From assembly GCF_030295765.1 (NCBI RefSeq), contig NZ_AP027292.1:1116001-1180000 (forward strand): 64,000 nt of DNA, given 5' to 3'. Shown piece after piece: positions 1 to 10,904 of the stretch. The notes beneath the pieces are model-generated. The model saw only the letters and a list, made by a program, of their open reading frames with translations, was not told the DNA's origin and made no database searches. The translations under genes were made by a program, and so were the position numbers. Within the stretch, counting starts at the first letter, position 1. Every line of letters begins with the position of its first letter. Origin of the DNA: Neptuniibacter halophilus. Lineage in GTDB: Bacteria; Pseudomonadota; Gammaproteobacteria; Pseudomonadales; Balneatricaceae.

Positions 1-52
1 CTGCCGCCAGTTTGCGGAAGCCCATAAAGTTATAAATTTTCTCTGCAGACAT
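1..52 (-). CDS. secF: SecF protein-export membrane protein, N-terminal fragment
   Basis: Only the first 17 codons are inside the window; the gene continues off the left edge. The reading begins MSAEKIYNFMGFRKLAA, as in SecF N-termini. A Shine-Dalgarno sequence (AAGGAG) overlaps the stop codon of secD, so the two are translationally coupled in the usual yajC-secD-secF order. SecF joins SecD in the inner membrane and uses the proton-motive force to pull exported proteins through SecYEG. Identification rests mainly on position behind secD. Confidence 0.85.
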   Translation of the reverse strand, partial: MSAEKIYNFMGFRKLAA

Positions 53-62
53 CACCCGCTCC

Positions 63-1916
63 TTAAATCGACAGTTTACTGATCTGACGGCCGCCATAGG
101 TCAGGTTGACCAGTGCGCGGGTGACCAGAATCGCTGTGAACATGGAGGTCAGAATCCCCACCGACAGGGTAATCGCAAAGCCTTTAACCGGCCCGGTACC
201 CATGGCAAAGAGGATCACTGCCGCCAGCAGCGTTGTAATGTTGGCATCAAAGATAGTGGTAAATGCCCGGCCAAAACCGGCATTGATCGCTGATTGCGGC
301 GGCAGACCGTTTTTCAGCTCCTCTTTGATACGCGAGAAGATCAGTACGTTGGCGTCCACCGCCATACCTACCGTCAGTACGATACCGGCAATACCCGGCA
401 GCGTCAGGGTAGCCGACAGCATCGACATCACCGCAATCAGCAGCATCAGGTTGAAGCCCAGTGCGATATTCGCCAGCAGACCAAATACGCGGTAGTAAAC
501 CAGCATAAACAGCAGCACCAGTGCCAGACCGATCTGAACCGAGATCATACCGCTCTCAATGTTCTGCGCGCCAAGGCTTGGCCCGACAGTCCGCTCTTCA
601 ACAAAGTAGATCGGCGCCGCCAGCGCACCCGCTCGCAGCAGCAGTGCCAGCTCAGAAGATTCACCCGCACCGTCCAGACCGGTAATACGGAACTGGCTGC
701 CCAGCACCGCCTGGATGGTTGCCAGTGAGATGATATTCTTCTCGGTGTAGCGCACCTTCTCTACGACCTGCTCACCATCCACCACTTTCCGCACGGTACG
801 CTCTTTATCTTCAACAAAGAGCACCGCCATACGGCGCTGGATCGCGTTCTTGGTAGCCCGCGCCATCAGCTCACCACCCTTGGAATCCAGAGTGATATTC
901 ACCTGCGGCTGACCATTTTCATCGAACGAAGCCTGCGCATTGGAAACGTTATCACCCTTGATGATGACATCTTTTTCCAGTGTCGCGCGGCGGCCCGGTT
1001 CGCTACGGAACTCATAGACTTCAGTGCGTGCAGAACTGCTGCCCGGTTTAGCTTCCAGACGGAACTCGAGCGTTGCAGTTTTACCGATAATCTTCTTCGC
1101 CGCCGCCGTATCCTGAATACCCGGCAACTGAACTACGATCCGGTTACGGCCCTGACGCTGTACCAGCGGTTCAGCCACACCCAGTTCGTTAACACGGTTA
1201 CGCAGGGTGGTCAGGTTCTGCTTGATCGCATAGGTTTCGATATCAGCAATGGCCTGCTCAGTCAGGTTAACCACCGCGAAGAAGCCCCCTTCAGCATCGT
1301 CAGCAGTCACCAGAAATTCCTGATACTCCTTACGCAACAGGCTGACCGCGGCTTCACGATCTTCCAGCTTGCTGAATTTGATCGCCAGACCACCATCTTC
1401 CAGTGTATCCAGCTTGCGGTAGCGCAGCTTCTCTTCACGCAGGCGACCTTTGATCTCAGAAGCGTAATTTTCCAGCTTCTGATTGACCGCTTTTGGCAGA
1501 TCTACTTCCAGCAGGAAGTGCACACCACCACGCAGGTCGAGGCCCAGCTTCATGGGACCGGCACCCATCGAGGTCAGCCAGTCCGGGGTCGTCGGTGCCA
1601 GGTTCAGGGCAACGATGTAATCATCCCCCACCACGCGGTGAACAATATCTTTAGCTTTTAGCTGAGTTTCACCATCAGGGAACCGGATCAGACCCGCGTT
1701 TTTGTCCACTTCAGCCGACTTGATTGAGATCCCTTCACGTTCCAGTGATGCCGTTACCCGGTCCAGCAGCGGCTGGTCAACTTCAAACACATCGCGGGTT
1801 CCGGTCAACTGAATGGCATAATCATCGGGATAGATGTTTGGCGCGGCATACAGACCACCCAGCACCAACACAAACAGAATAAGGAGATTTTTCCAGAGGG
1901 GGTATCGATTGAGCAT
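63..1916 (-). CDS. secD: SecD protein translocase subunit
   Basis: SecD is the larger of the two RND-like proteins that help SecYEG release and pull preproteins into the periplasm. The product is 617 residues, normal for the family. It has one N-terminal membrane helix (about residues 6-24), a large periplasmic part starting near the LGLDLRGGVHFLLEVD motif (around residue 125), and a C-terminal block of membrane helices that begins after GPSLGAQNIESG and contains GMAVDANVLIFSRIKEE. The reading frame is open 14 codons further upstream, but the ATG at 1916 (MLNRYPLWKN) has an AGGGAAAAGGG-type ribosome site and matches known SecD N-termini, so I use it. It follows yajC and precedes secF on the same strand. 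Confidence 0.96.
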   Translation of the reverse strand: MLNRYPLWKNLLILFVLVLGGLYAAPNIYPDDYAIQLTGTRDVFEVDQPLLDRVTASLEREGISIKSAEVDKNAGLIRFPDGETQLKAKDIVHRVVGDDYIVALNLAPTTPDWLTSMGAGPMKLGLDLRGGVHFLLEVDLPKAVNQKLENYASEIKGRLREEKLRYRKLDTLEDGGLAIKFSKLEDREAAVSLLRKEYQEFLVTADDAEGGFFAVVNLTEQAIADIETYAIKQNLTTLRNRVNELGVAEPLVQRQGRNRIVVQLPGIQDTAAAKKIIGKTATLEFRLEAKPGSSSARTEVYEFRSEPGRRATLEKDVIIKGDNVSNAQASFDENGQPQVNITLDSKGGELMARATKNAIQRRMAVLFVEDKERTVRKVVDGEQVVEKVRYTEKNIISLATIQAVLGSQFRITGLDGAGESSELALLLRAGALAAPIYFVEERTVGPSLGAQNIESGMISVQIGLALVLLFMLVYYRVFGLLANIALGFNLMLLIAVMSMLSATLTLPGIAGIVLTVGMAVDANVLIFSRIKEELKNGLPPQSAINAGFGRAFTTIFDANITTLLAAVILFAMGTGPVKGFAITLSVGILTSMFTAILVTRALVNLTYGGRQISKLSI

Positions 1917-1976
1917 AGCGCCCTTTTCCCTGATAAAAACAGAAGCGCCACTGATCAAGTGGCGCTTTGGATTAGC

Positions 1977-2312
1977 TTAGATGCTCTTGATAGTGCCCTT
2001 AGGCAGAGCGGCAGAAACGTGAGTTTTCTGGAAGGTCAGTTCGGTACCTTCGCTCACTTCCAGAACCACGTAGTCGTCGTTCAGGTTTACAACTTTGCCC
2101 AGAATACCGCCTGCGGTGATCACTTCATCACCTTTGCTCAGGCCAGAGAGCAGCGCTTTGTGATCTTTGGCACGCTTAGCCTGCGGGCGCCACATGAAGA
2201 AATAGAAGATCAGACCAAAACCAACCAAAAACAGTATGTTGAACATACCAGATTCCATCTGACCCGCAGCGGCAGCACCTTCAGCATATGCCGGAGAGAT
2301 AAAGAAGCTCAT
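1977..2312 (-). CDS. yajC: YajC, SecDF-associated subunit
   Basis: Small inner-membrane protein of the SecDF-YajC complex. The 111-residue product has a short periplasmic N-terminus, one membrane helix (about residues 23-40) ending in the family motif FYFFMWRPQAKR, and a small cytoplasmic beta-rich domain containing KGDEVITAGGILGKV. Length and motifs are standard. It lies between tgt and secD on the same strand, the classical gammaproteobacterial order. Confidence 0.96.
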   Translation of the reverse strand: MSFFISPAYAEGAAAAGQMESGMFNILFLVGFGLIFYFFMWRPQAKRAKDHKALLSGLSKGDEVITAGGILGKVVNLNDDYVVLEVSEGTELTFQKTHVSAALPKGTIKSI

Positions 2313-2352
2313 TAGCTACTCCTGAAAAAATAAAAACGTGTTGTTAACAGTG

Positions 2353-4555
<2,203 letters not shown>

Positions 4556-4647
4556 TGAAGGGTATCTTCAGCTCAAATGGAAAAATCTACGAAGGGCGCG
4601 CATTGTAACGGAAAACAGACTTTTTTTCAGTTTTTCATCGGGATGGA

Positions 4648-4675
4648 TTGACGCAAGCCGCCAGCTTTTTATAAT
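4648..4675 (+). promoter_or_regulatory. Sigma-70 promoter of the tRNA-Leu gene
   Basis: TTGACG (4648-4653) and a perfect TATAAT (4670-4675) are separated by 16 bp. The stretch after the -10 box is GC-rich (acgcccctc), the kind of discriminator found at stringently controlled stable-RNA promoters. Transcription would start near 4682, about ten bases before the mature tRNA 5' end. Confidence 0.85.
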
Positions 4676-4691
4676 ACGCCCCTCTTAATGT

Positions 4692-4778
4692 GCCAGCGTG
4701 ATGAAATTGGTAGACATGAGGGATTCAAAATCCCTTGCCTTCACGGGCGTGCCGGTTCGAGTCCGGCCGCTGGTACCA
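4692..4778 (+). tRNA. tRNA-Leu (anticodon CAA)
   Basis: The 87-nt gene folds as a class II tRNA. The acceptor stem GCCAGCG pairs with CGCTGGT (G-U at the first pair), followed by discriminator A and an encoded CCA. The anticodon stem AGGGA/TCCCT closes the loop TTCAAAA, giving anticodon CAA, which reads UUG codons. A long variable arm and the T arm GCCGGTTCGAGTCCGGC are present. G1-U72 is slightly unusual but has little effect. Confidence 0.95.
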
Positions 4779-4790
4779 TCAGATTCAAAA

Positions 4791-4826
4791 AGAAAAGGCC
4801 CGCTCTCTGAGCGGGCCTTTTCTTTT
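4791..4826 (+). terminator. Rho-independent terminator after tRNA-Leu
   Basis: AAAAGGCCCGCT and AGCGGGCCTTTT form a 12-bp stem around a CTCTG loop, followed by CTTTTT. It starts 13 bases after the CCA end and overlaps the left edge of the 165-bp repeat array, so read-through would transcribe the array. Confidence 0.9.
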
Positions 4827-5482
4827 TGTCTGGTCGCATCGCGACCCGGCTGGAGGAGAACCGGAGGTTCGACCCATTGCGCCCACAGAAGCAATGGGAG
4901 ACAAGGCGCAAGCCGCAGCCCCGCAGGGGGCGAAATTTCCAACAGGGAAATTACGATCCGTCCGGCCCTCTCACTGAATGACCTTTCTCTTTGCCTCGCC
5001 GCATTGCGACCCGGCTGGAAGAGAACCGGAGGTTCGACCCGTTGCGCCCATAGAAGCAATGGGAGACAAGGCGCAAGCCGCAGCCCCGCAGGGGGCGTAA
5101 TTTCCAACAGGGAAATTACGATCCGTCCGGCCCTATCACTGAATGACCTTTCTCTTTGCCTCGCCACATCGCGACCCGGCTGGAAGAGAACCGGAGGTTC
5201 GACCCGTTGCGCCCATAGAAGCAATGGGAGACAAGGCGCAAGCCGCAGCCCCGCAGGGGGCATAATTTCCAACAGGGAAATTACGATCCGTCCGGCCCTA
5301 TCACTGAATGACCTTTCTGTTTGCCTCGCCGCATCGCGACCCGGCTGAAAGAGAACCGGAGGTTCGACCCGTTGCGCCCACAGAAGCAATGGGAGACAAG
5401 GCGTAAGCCGCAGCTCCGCAGGGGGCGTCATTTCCAACAGGGAAATTACGATCCGTCCGGCCCATCCACAGAATCGTCTTTC
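4822..5482. repeat. Four tandem 165-bp repeats downstream of tRNA-Leu
   Basis: Four head-to-tail units of exactly 165 bp can be aligned on the word GCGACCCGGC at 4841, 5006, 5171 and 5336. Units differ at few positions. Each unit can form three hairpins: CCCRTTGC/GCAATGGG (loop of 10), GCCCC/GGGGC, and TAATTTCC/GGAAATTA around AACAG (a perfect 10-bp stem at 5096-5120). The first hairpin varies between A-U and G-U pairs while staying paired. Each unit also has GGAGGTTCGACCC, which resembles a tRNA T arm. The period is 55 codons, so both strands stay open by periodicity. The layout recalls the rtT repeats behind E. coli tyrT. Confidence 0.9.
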
Positions 5483-5628
5483 ATTTTAACGGATCAGCCC
5501 TGACTCTCAGAATGAGATCAGACTCCCTACAGTTTGTCTGTCTTCCTGAGAACGATATCCAGATACAATACACTTTTTAACAAACCAATAGGCTCCCGAC
5601 TTACGATCGGGCCGGCTGAGGAAACCAG
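5483..5628. other. Short spacer before trhO
   Basis: This spacer follows the last, degenerate end of the repeat array. GACTTACGATCGG-type sequence is present, but I see no clear promoter or hairpin. Confidence 0.5.
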
Positions 5629-6609
5629 ATGTCCAAGTGTATTGTCTGCGCGATGTATAAGTTTGTCGCGCTTGAAGATTTTGAATCAATCCGTGAGCCC
5701 CTGCATCAGGTGATGCTGGAAAATGATATTCGCGGCACGCTGCTGCTGGCCAGAGAAGGCATTAACGGCACGGTTGCCGGCAGCCGCGAAGGTATCGATG
5801 CGTTACTGGCGTGGCTGAAGAGTGATCCACGACTGACGGATATTGTTTATAAAGAATCGCTGGACGACAGTAACCCGTTCTATCGCACCAAGGTAAAACT
5901 GAAAAAAGAGATCGTCACCATGGGCGTTGAGGGCATTGACCCGAAGCGTATCGTCGGCACTTACGTCAAGCCGGAAGACTGGAACGCGCTGATCTCCGAT
6001 CCGGAAGTCACCCTGATTGATACCCGCAACGACTATGAGGTGCAGGTCGGTACATTTGAGGGGGCGATAAACCCCAACACCGACACCTTTCGTGAGTTCC
6101 CCCAGTACGTCAAAGATAACCTGGCCCCGGAAAAAAACCGCAAGGTCGCGATGTTCTGTACCGGAGGGATTCGTTGTGAGAAATCAACCGCCTACCTGAA
6201 AGAGCAGGGTTTTGATGAGGTTTACCATCTGGAAGGCGGCATTCTCAAATATCTGGAACAGGTCCCAGAGGAAGATTCAATGTGGCAGGGCGAATGTTTC
6301 GTGTTTGATAACCGCATCACGGTGAATCACCAACTGGAAAAAGGCAGCTACGAACAGTGCCATGCCTGCCGCCTGCCCCTCACTCAAGAGGATATGCAGA
6401 GCGAGAAGTACCAGTCTGGGATCAGTTGCCCGCACTGTTACGACAAACTCACTCCAGAGCAGCGTCAGCGCTTCGAACAGCGCCAGAAGCAGATCGAGTT
6501 AGCGCAACTGCGTGGTGATGCGCATCTGGGTGCGGATGCAGCCGGTTCAATCATCAAACGCCGGGAATTGAAGCAACAGCGCAGAAAAAACCAGCAACAA
6601 CAGGGATAA
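5629..6609 (+). CDS. trhO: tRNA uridine(34) hydroxylase TrhO (rhodanese family)
   Basis: TrhO (formerly YceA) uses O2 to hydroxylate wobble uridine to ho5U, the first step to cmo5U/mcmo5U. The 326-residue product has an N-terminal acylphosphatase-like part (about 1-95, with [15 protein letters not shown]), a rhodanese domain (about 120-225) with the active loop [10 protein letters not shown] (Cys177, Cys183), and a Cys-rich C-terminal piece (CHACRLP and CPHCYDKLT) followed by a basic tail. The start [12 protein letters not shown] matches related Pseudomonas-type N-termini. It sits beside other tRNA genes (queA, tgt, tRNA-Leu), but on its own transcript. Confidence 0.93.
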   Translation: MSKCIVCAMYKFVALEDFESIREPLHQVMLENDIRGTLLLAREGINGTVAGSREGIDALLAWLKSDPRLTDIVYKESLDDSNPFYRTKVKLKKEIVTMGVEGIDPKRIVGTYVKPEDWNALISDPEVTLIDTRNDYEVQVGTFEGAINPNTDTFREFPQYVKDNLAPEKNRKVAMFCTGGIRCEKSTAYLKEQGFDEVYHLEGGILKYLEQVPEEDSMWQGECFVFDNRITVNHQLEKGSYEQCHACRLPLTQEDMQSEKYQSGISCPHCYDKLTPEQRQRFEQRQKQIELAQLRGDAHLGADAAGSIIKRRELKQQRRKNQQQQG

Positions 6610-6912
6610 GTCGCTGGTCTCTTGTAGACACAGGCATTCGCTACTGTGCGTGCCTGTGTATCTCATCGGTTCACCGCCTCATGGCTTCAACCCAGCAGGG
6701 AGACAGCCGGAATTAGCGTTTAACTGCCGCCGCAGCACGCTCCCGCAATCGGTTCGACGATCTGTTCCTTACCCGACCCGACTCAGTGTGGGTATTCAGC
6801 AACACATACAAGTTAGTGCAAACGTCCTCTGAGCTGCCCCATTACGCCCGAAAAAGAATACACCCTCGCTATCCCGTCTTCTTCTGATTGATAATGCCCT
6901 CCCGGCAGCCGA
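6610..6912. other. Convergent spacer between trhO and the MscS gene
   Basis: This 303-bp stretch has no convincing gene. Its one clear structure is the 9-bp stem listed separately at 6628-6659. Confidence 0.6.
6628..6659 (+). terminator. Possible terminator hairpin after trhO
   Basis: ACACAGGCA (6628-6636) and TGCCTGTGT (6651-6659) form a perfect 9-bp stem with a 14-base loop, 18 bases after the trhO stop. There is no T tract, so it may be only an mRNA-protecting hairpin. Confidence 0.4.
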
Positions 6913-8235
6913 TCAATCGGTTTTCGCTCCAACTGACTCCGGATTCAGCACCCGTACTTCACGCTGCGGGAACGGAATCTCGATATCGTGCTCACGAAGG
7001 GTCTCGAAGATGGTCAGCAGCAGGTCGCCGCCAACGCGGTTTTTACCGTCATCGATGCCGTTCATCCAGAACTCGACAAACATATTCACACCGCTGTCAC
7101 CGAAACTGTCGATTTCACAATCGGGGCGTTCTTCGATCGGAATATCATCACCACTGATCACCTGGGGGTGCTGTGCAACCACCTCGCGAATGATATCGCA
7201 CAGGGCGCGGATGTCGGTTTTGTAAGCCACCGAGAAATCAACCCGGAAGCGCTGTTTCAGATCTTTGTGAGACCAGTTGATAAAACTGTTACTGATAAAC
7301 TTTTCATTCGGCACCATCACAAATTTGCCGTCGAAGGTTTCCAGCGTGGTATAGCGCATCCGGAACTCGCGCACATAGCCCTTGGAACCGTCGTCAAACT
7401 CGATGTAGTCGTCGATGGTGATGGAACGATCGAGAAGAATGATAATACCGGAGATAAAGTTGGAGGCGATGGACTGCAGACCAAGCCCCAGCCCCACCCC
7501 GAGAGCACCACCAAATACCGCCAGTGCGGTGAGGTTGATCCCCATCACATTCAGCAGCACCAGCACTACGATGGTAAAAAGCGCCACTTCCAGTAGTTTG
7601 GCCATTACCTCTTTGGTGGGAATATCCAGATTAGGATGCTTTCGAATTACGTCCTGACCAAAATGGTTGGAGGCGCGTCCAAACCAGAACAGGAAAATAC
7701 CAAAAATGAACACCCGTGCCAGACCATAAGCGGAGATGCTGAAGTTACCCAGCTCCATCCGAATCTGTTCAAGCACCTGAGTAATGGGAATGAGCCAGCC
7801 GATCAGGTGCAAAAACAATAACGGCAGTGCAATCCACTGGAACAGTTTGGCCAGCAACTGATTTAAGACAAAGCGCTGAATCAGTTGGTTGAGGAAGAGC
7901 ATCATGGCAATGCCCAGAGCGAACTGGAGCAGCCAGTTGGCGTACTGGGTATTGCCATAAATTTCGTAGAAAAACTTCAGTGCAATAATCGCCAGCAGCG
8001 GGAACAGCAAACGGTGAATGCCGTACACCAGCTTTCGCATCGGGTGGCTATCCGCGCCTGGCGAGGTGTTCACCCAGATAAATTTCTGTTTCACCTGATT
8101 CGCGATCAGATAGGCAAAAATATAAATGGCAATGATATTGCCGAACTGTATATAGGTTTCAGACGCAGAGAGCAGCTCCCCGGTATCCTTAAGAACCTTT
8201 AACAGTGAGGTCTGCAGGGTTTCCATTGTTAACAT
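6913..8235 (-). CDS. MscS-family mechanosensitive ion channel
   Basis: Inner-membrane channel that would open under membrane tension during osmotic downshock. The 440-residue product is longer than E. coli MscS (286). It has several extra N-terminal membrane segments (from about residue 28 to 190), then the pore helix region AVFGGALGVGLGLGLQSIASNFISGIIILLDRSI and the beta domain with YVREFRMRYTTLETFDGKFVMVPNEKFISNSFINWS. The C-terminal alpha/beta domain ends in VEFWMNGIDDGKNRVGGDLLLTIFETLREHDIEIPFPQREV. This is the architecture of the larger MscS-like (YnaI/YbdG-class) channels. A second in-frame ATG three codons in (METLQ) could also be the start. It is monocistronic and divergent from the PsiE-like gene. 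Confidence 0.9.
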   Translation of the reverse strand: MLTMETLQTSLLKVLKDTGELLSASETYIQFGNIIAIYIFAYLIANQVKQKFIWVNTSPGADSHPMRKLVYGIHRLLFPLLAIIALKFFYEIYGNTQYANWLLQFALGIAMMLFLNQLIQRFVLNQLLAKLFQWIALPLLFLHLIGWLIPITQVLEQIRMELGNFSISAYGLARVFIFGIFLFWFGRASNHFGQDVIRKHPNLDIPTKEVMAKLLEVALFTIVVLVLLNVMGINLTALAVFGGALGVGLGLGLQSIASNFISGIIILLDRSITIDDYIEFDDGSKGYVREFRMRYTTLETFDGKFVMVPNEKFISNSFINWSHKDLKQRFRVDFSVAYKTDIRALCDIIREVVAQHPQVISGDDIPIEERPDCEIDSFGDSGVNMFVEFWMNGIDDGKNRVGGDLLLTIFETLREHDIEIPFPQREVRVLNPESVGAKTD

Positions 8236-8515
8236 AGTTACGTTCCGATCGAGCCCTATCCGGCACTAAAAACTTCCGCCCAGTAACCTGTCTGACTGAG
8301 TTGACCGACAATAAAAAGGTAGTCGTATAACCGCCCAACGGCGAATAATGTTGCGATTGATCGTCGACCGGCACTCAGACAGATGGCGCTTAGCGGCGAT
8401 CTTACCGCCTCTGCTCCGATTTACCAATCAACCTTAATTATCTATTGCGGGCCGCCTGCAATACCTATATTAAAGTGGAATCTACCGAATAAGGATTTTC
8501 AGACGGACCCTCACT

Positions 8516-8965
8516 ATGCTGACCCAGAAACTGATAGAACTTTATGAACGCACCATCGAAGCGGTTTTCGGATTTATGCTCTGCCTGATCCTGATCGGCA
8601 TCGGCATCGGTGCGGTAAAACTGCTGGCCGATCTCTGGGAGCTACTCAGCAGCGCGGGAATCACCGGACACTATCTGGATCTGATCGCCGATATACTCAC
8701 CCTGTATGTTCTGGTCGAGCTCTCCCGCTCGCTGTTCGAGTATTTTCACAGCAAGAAAATGCGTCTGACCTTCATTGTTGATGCCGCGATTGTGTTTATC
8801 ATTCGCGAACTGTTGATTGGTCTGTTCAAGCATAATCTGGACCCCAGCATGATTTATGCCTTATCAGCACTCATCTTCTCGCTCGGCGCTTTACGCATAG
8901 GCTCCGCGGTGGTGCATCACAAAACGGCACACCCGAAGAAAGAGCAGGAGCAGCCCCATGGCTGA
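8516..8965 (+). CDS. PsiE-like membrane protein
   Basis: The 149-residue protein has four predicted membrane helices (about residues 15-40, 53-72, 82-104 and 113-130) and resembles the phosphate-starvation-inducible PsiE family, for example in the FxxDAAIVFIIRELLIGLF segment. The function of the family is unknown. The last eight bases overlap the start of the MarC-like gene, so the two are cotranscribed. A short soluble tail rich in His, Lys and Glu ends the protein. I call the family with moderate confidence. Confidence 0.7.
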   Translation: MLTQKLIELYERTIEAVFGFMLCLILIGIGIGAVKLLADLWELLSSAGITGHYLDLIADILTLYVLVELSRSLFEYFHSKKMRLTFIVDAAIVFIIRELLIGLFKHNLDPSMIYALSALIFSLGALRIGSAVVHHKTAHPKKEQEQPHG

Positions 8966-9566
8966 AATCGTACAAACCTTTGTCCTGCTGTGGGCGGTTA
9001 TTGACCCTATCGGCACAGTACCGGTATTTCTGGCAGTCACACGCCGTCACAAGCCAGAAGAGTTAAAAAAAATTGCTATTCAGGCCATTCTTTTTGCGGC
9101 CTCCGTGCTCATCTTTTTCATTATTGCCGGTCAGTTTCTACTGGAAGCCATGGGCGTTTCGCTGATCGCTTTCCAGATTTCAGGCGGTCTGGTGCTGTTT
9201 GTCTTTGCCTTTAATATGATCTTTGGCGAGAGTAAACCCGAAGAAGAGCTGCGTATTGTTAAATCCGGAAGCGACACTGCCATCTTCCCGCTGGCAGTAC
9301 CGGCGATTGCTGGCCCCGGTGCGATGATGGCGGTTGTACTGCTGACCGACAACCACCGGTTTGACCTGATCCATCAGGTGACAACAACCGGCATTCTGAT
9401 CGCAATCCTGCTGATTCAGTTGCTACTGCTTCTGCTCGCACCCCGTATTGGAAAACTGATTGGTGAATCAGGTGCCAGTCTGATCAGCCGGGTGATGGGG
9501 ATCATTCTTGCAGCAGTGGCGATGAACAGCGTTCTGCTGGGGCTTAAGCAATATTTCCAGTTATGA
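8958..9566 (+). CDS. MarC-family integral membrane protein
   Basis: The 202-residue polytopic protein has six hydrophobic segments and the MarC (UPF0056) family blocks LLWAVIDPIGTVPVFLAVT near the start, QISGGLVLFVFAFNMIFG and FPLAVPAIAGPGAMMAVVLL in the middle, and ISRVMGIILAAVAMNSVLLGL at the end. Despite the name, E. coli MarC is not linked to multiple antibiotic resistance; its substrate is not established. It overlaps the PsiE-like gene by eight bases, and its stop overlaps the stop of the convergent benE-like gene by six bases. Confidence 0.9.
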   Translation: MAEIVQTFVLLWAVIDPIGTVPVFLAVTRRHKPEELKKIAIQAILFAASVLIFFIIAGQFLLEAMGVSLIAFQISGGLVLFVFAFNMIFGESKPEEELRIVKSGSDTAIFPLAVPAIAGPGAMMAVVLLTDNHRFDLIHQVTTTGILIAILLIQLLLLLLAPRIGKLIGESGASLISRVMGIILAAVAMNSVLLGLKQYFQL

Positions 9567-10787
9567 ATGCCGCTGAGCCCCCGTCTTATTCGGGGTTTTA
9601 CCGGCCGCAGGAAAACGTTGCATATAGATCACGGCTACCCCGAAAAGTAATCCCCATAAGGCACTGCCGACACCCAGCAACTCGACTCCGGACGCCGTGA
9701 CCAAAAACGTGATCAGCGCCGCTTCCCGCTCGCCCGGCTCATTAAGTGCCGCTGCCAGACTGTTACCTATCGTCCCCAGCAGAGCCAGACCGGCAATCGC
9801 CATAATCAGTGCTGGCGGGAACGCGGCAAACAGCGCGGCTACGGTCGCGCCGAACAACCCGGTTAACAGATAGAACAGACCTGCCCACACAGAAGCAAAG
9901 TAACGCTGCTGCGGATCATGCCCGGCCTCTTTGCCCATACAGATCGCTGCGGTAATCGCAGCCAGATTAAATGAAAAGCCACCAAACGGCGCCAGCAGAA
10001 CACCGGTCACTCCGGTGCTGGTAATCAGAGGGGACACCGGCGTCTGGTAGCCATTCGCGCGTAACACCGCCACGCCCGGCACATTCTGCGACGCCATGGT
10101 CACAATAAACAGCGGTACGCCTACCCCCATCAGGCTGTGCCAGCTAAACGCCGGTGTCGTCCAGACCGGCACCGATGCCTGCCACGCCAGCCCGGCAAAG
10201 GACAACAGCCCCTGAGCAAACGCCACCATCATTCCGATCAGCAATACCAGCGGAATGCAGTAGCGCGGTAATACTCGTTTCAGCACAAGGTAGCTGGCCA
10301 GCATCGCGCCTACCAGCCAGCCCTGCGTCTGCATTGAGGTAAACAGCGCCATACCGAACGGCAGCAATACGCCAGCCAGCATCGCGCCGGCCAGACTGGC
10401 CGGCACATGACGCATCAGCCGATCAAACCAGCCCGCCGCACCACACAAGGCGATAAGCGCAGAACTGAAAATAAAAATCCCGATCGCCTCTGCCAGAGAC
10501 ACACCAGAGAGGCCGGTCACCAATAAAGCCGCACCCGGTGTCGACCAGGCCGTCAGAATCGGCGTCCGGAAATACAGCGACAAACCGGCACTGGTTAACC
10601 CCATACCGATCCCCAGCGCCCACAGCCATGAGCTGATCTCTTCAGCGCTGGCACCCGCTGCAGCAGCGGCCTGAAAGATAATCACCGCAGAACTGGTATA
10701 ACCCACCAGCACAGCCACGAACCCTGCCGACAGGTGAGACAGGTTAAACAGGCCGCTGAATAGCGTACGCAACGTGTTTGCTCTCAT
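9561..10787 (-). CDS. BenE-family (benzoate/H+ symporter type) transporter
   Basis: The 408-residue protein has about 12 hydrophobic segments and the BenE family signatures: LSAGFVAVLVGYTSSAVIIFQAA near the N-terminus, FRTPILTAWSTPGAALL, PASLAGAMLAGVLLPFG and APFGGFSFNLAAITAAICMG. Acinetobacter BenE takes up benzoate, but the E. coli homologue YdcO has no proven substrate, so the substrate here is open. It is divergent from an HTH/cupin regulator, the same arrangement as E. coli ydcO beside ydcN (sutR). Two copies of a 15-bp operator-like word lie in the shared promoter region. Confidence 0.9.
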   Translation of the reverse strand: MRANTLRTLFSGLFNLSHLSAGFVAVLVGYTSSAVIIFQAAAAAGASAEEISSWLWALGIGMGLTSAGLSLYFRTPILTAWSTPGAALLVTGLSGVSLAEAIGIFIFSSALIALCGAAGWFDRLMRHVPASLAGAMLAGVLLPFGMALFTSMQTQGWLVGAMLASYLVLKRVLPRYCIPLVLLIGMMVAFAQGLLSFAGLAWQASVPVWTTPAFSWHSLMGVGVPLFIVTMASQNVPGVAVLRANGYQTPVSPLITSTGVTGVLLAPFGGFSFNLAAITAAICMGKEAGHDPQQRYFASVWAGLFYLLTGLFGATVAALFAAFPPALIMAIAGLALLGTIGNSLAAALNEPGEREAALITFLVTASGVELLGVGSALWGLLFGVAVIYMQRFPAAGKTPNKTGAQRHS

Positions 10788-10809
10788 GGGTTACACCTCT
10801 TAAAATAGC

Positions 10810-10824
10810 TTGTGCGCTATAACG
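10810..10824. promoter_or_regulatory. Operator-like direct repeat, copy 1
   Basis: TTGTGCGCTATAACG, identical over 15 bases to the left part of the 10846 site and 36 bp from it. It lies 23 bp upstream of the benE-like start codon, well placed to block that promoter or leader. Confidence 0.6.
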
Positions 10825-10845
10825 TCCAGGGCGCCAATTTAGCAT

Positions 10846-10865
10846 TTGTGCGCTATAACGCACAA
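10846..10865. promoter_or_regulatory. Palindromic operator, copy 2
   Basis: TTGTGCGCTATAACGCACAA is an inverted repeat with perfect 7-bp arms (TTGTGCG/CGCACAA) around CTATAA. It lies between the divergent benE-like gene and the HTH/cupin gene, 39 bp before the latter's start. Likely the binding site of that regulator. Confidence 0.7.
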
Positions 10866-10904
10866 GCATTAAGTCACTCCTGAAAAACAAAACGGATCGA
10901 ACCG

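Noticed and set aside
4685..5437. A 250-codon minus frame, and a 216-codon plus frame, made of 55-residue repeats
   Set aside because: Both strands are open because the 165-bp period is a multiple of three. The minus frame also runs through the tRNA-Leu gene and terminator. It is repeat DNA, not a credible protein.
4822..5482. CRISPR array
   Set aside because: Units are 165 bp, tandem without unique spacers, and no cas genes are in the window.
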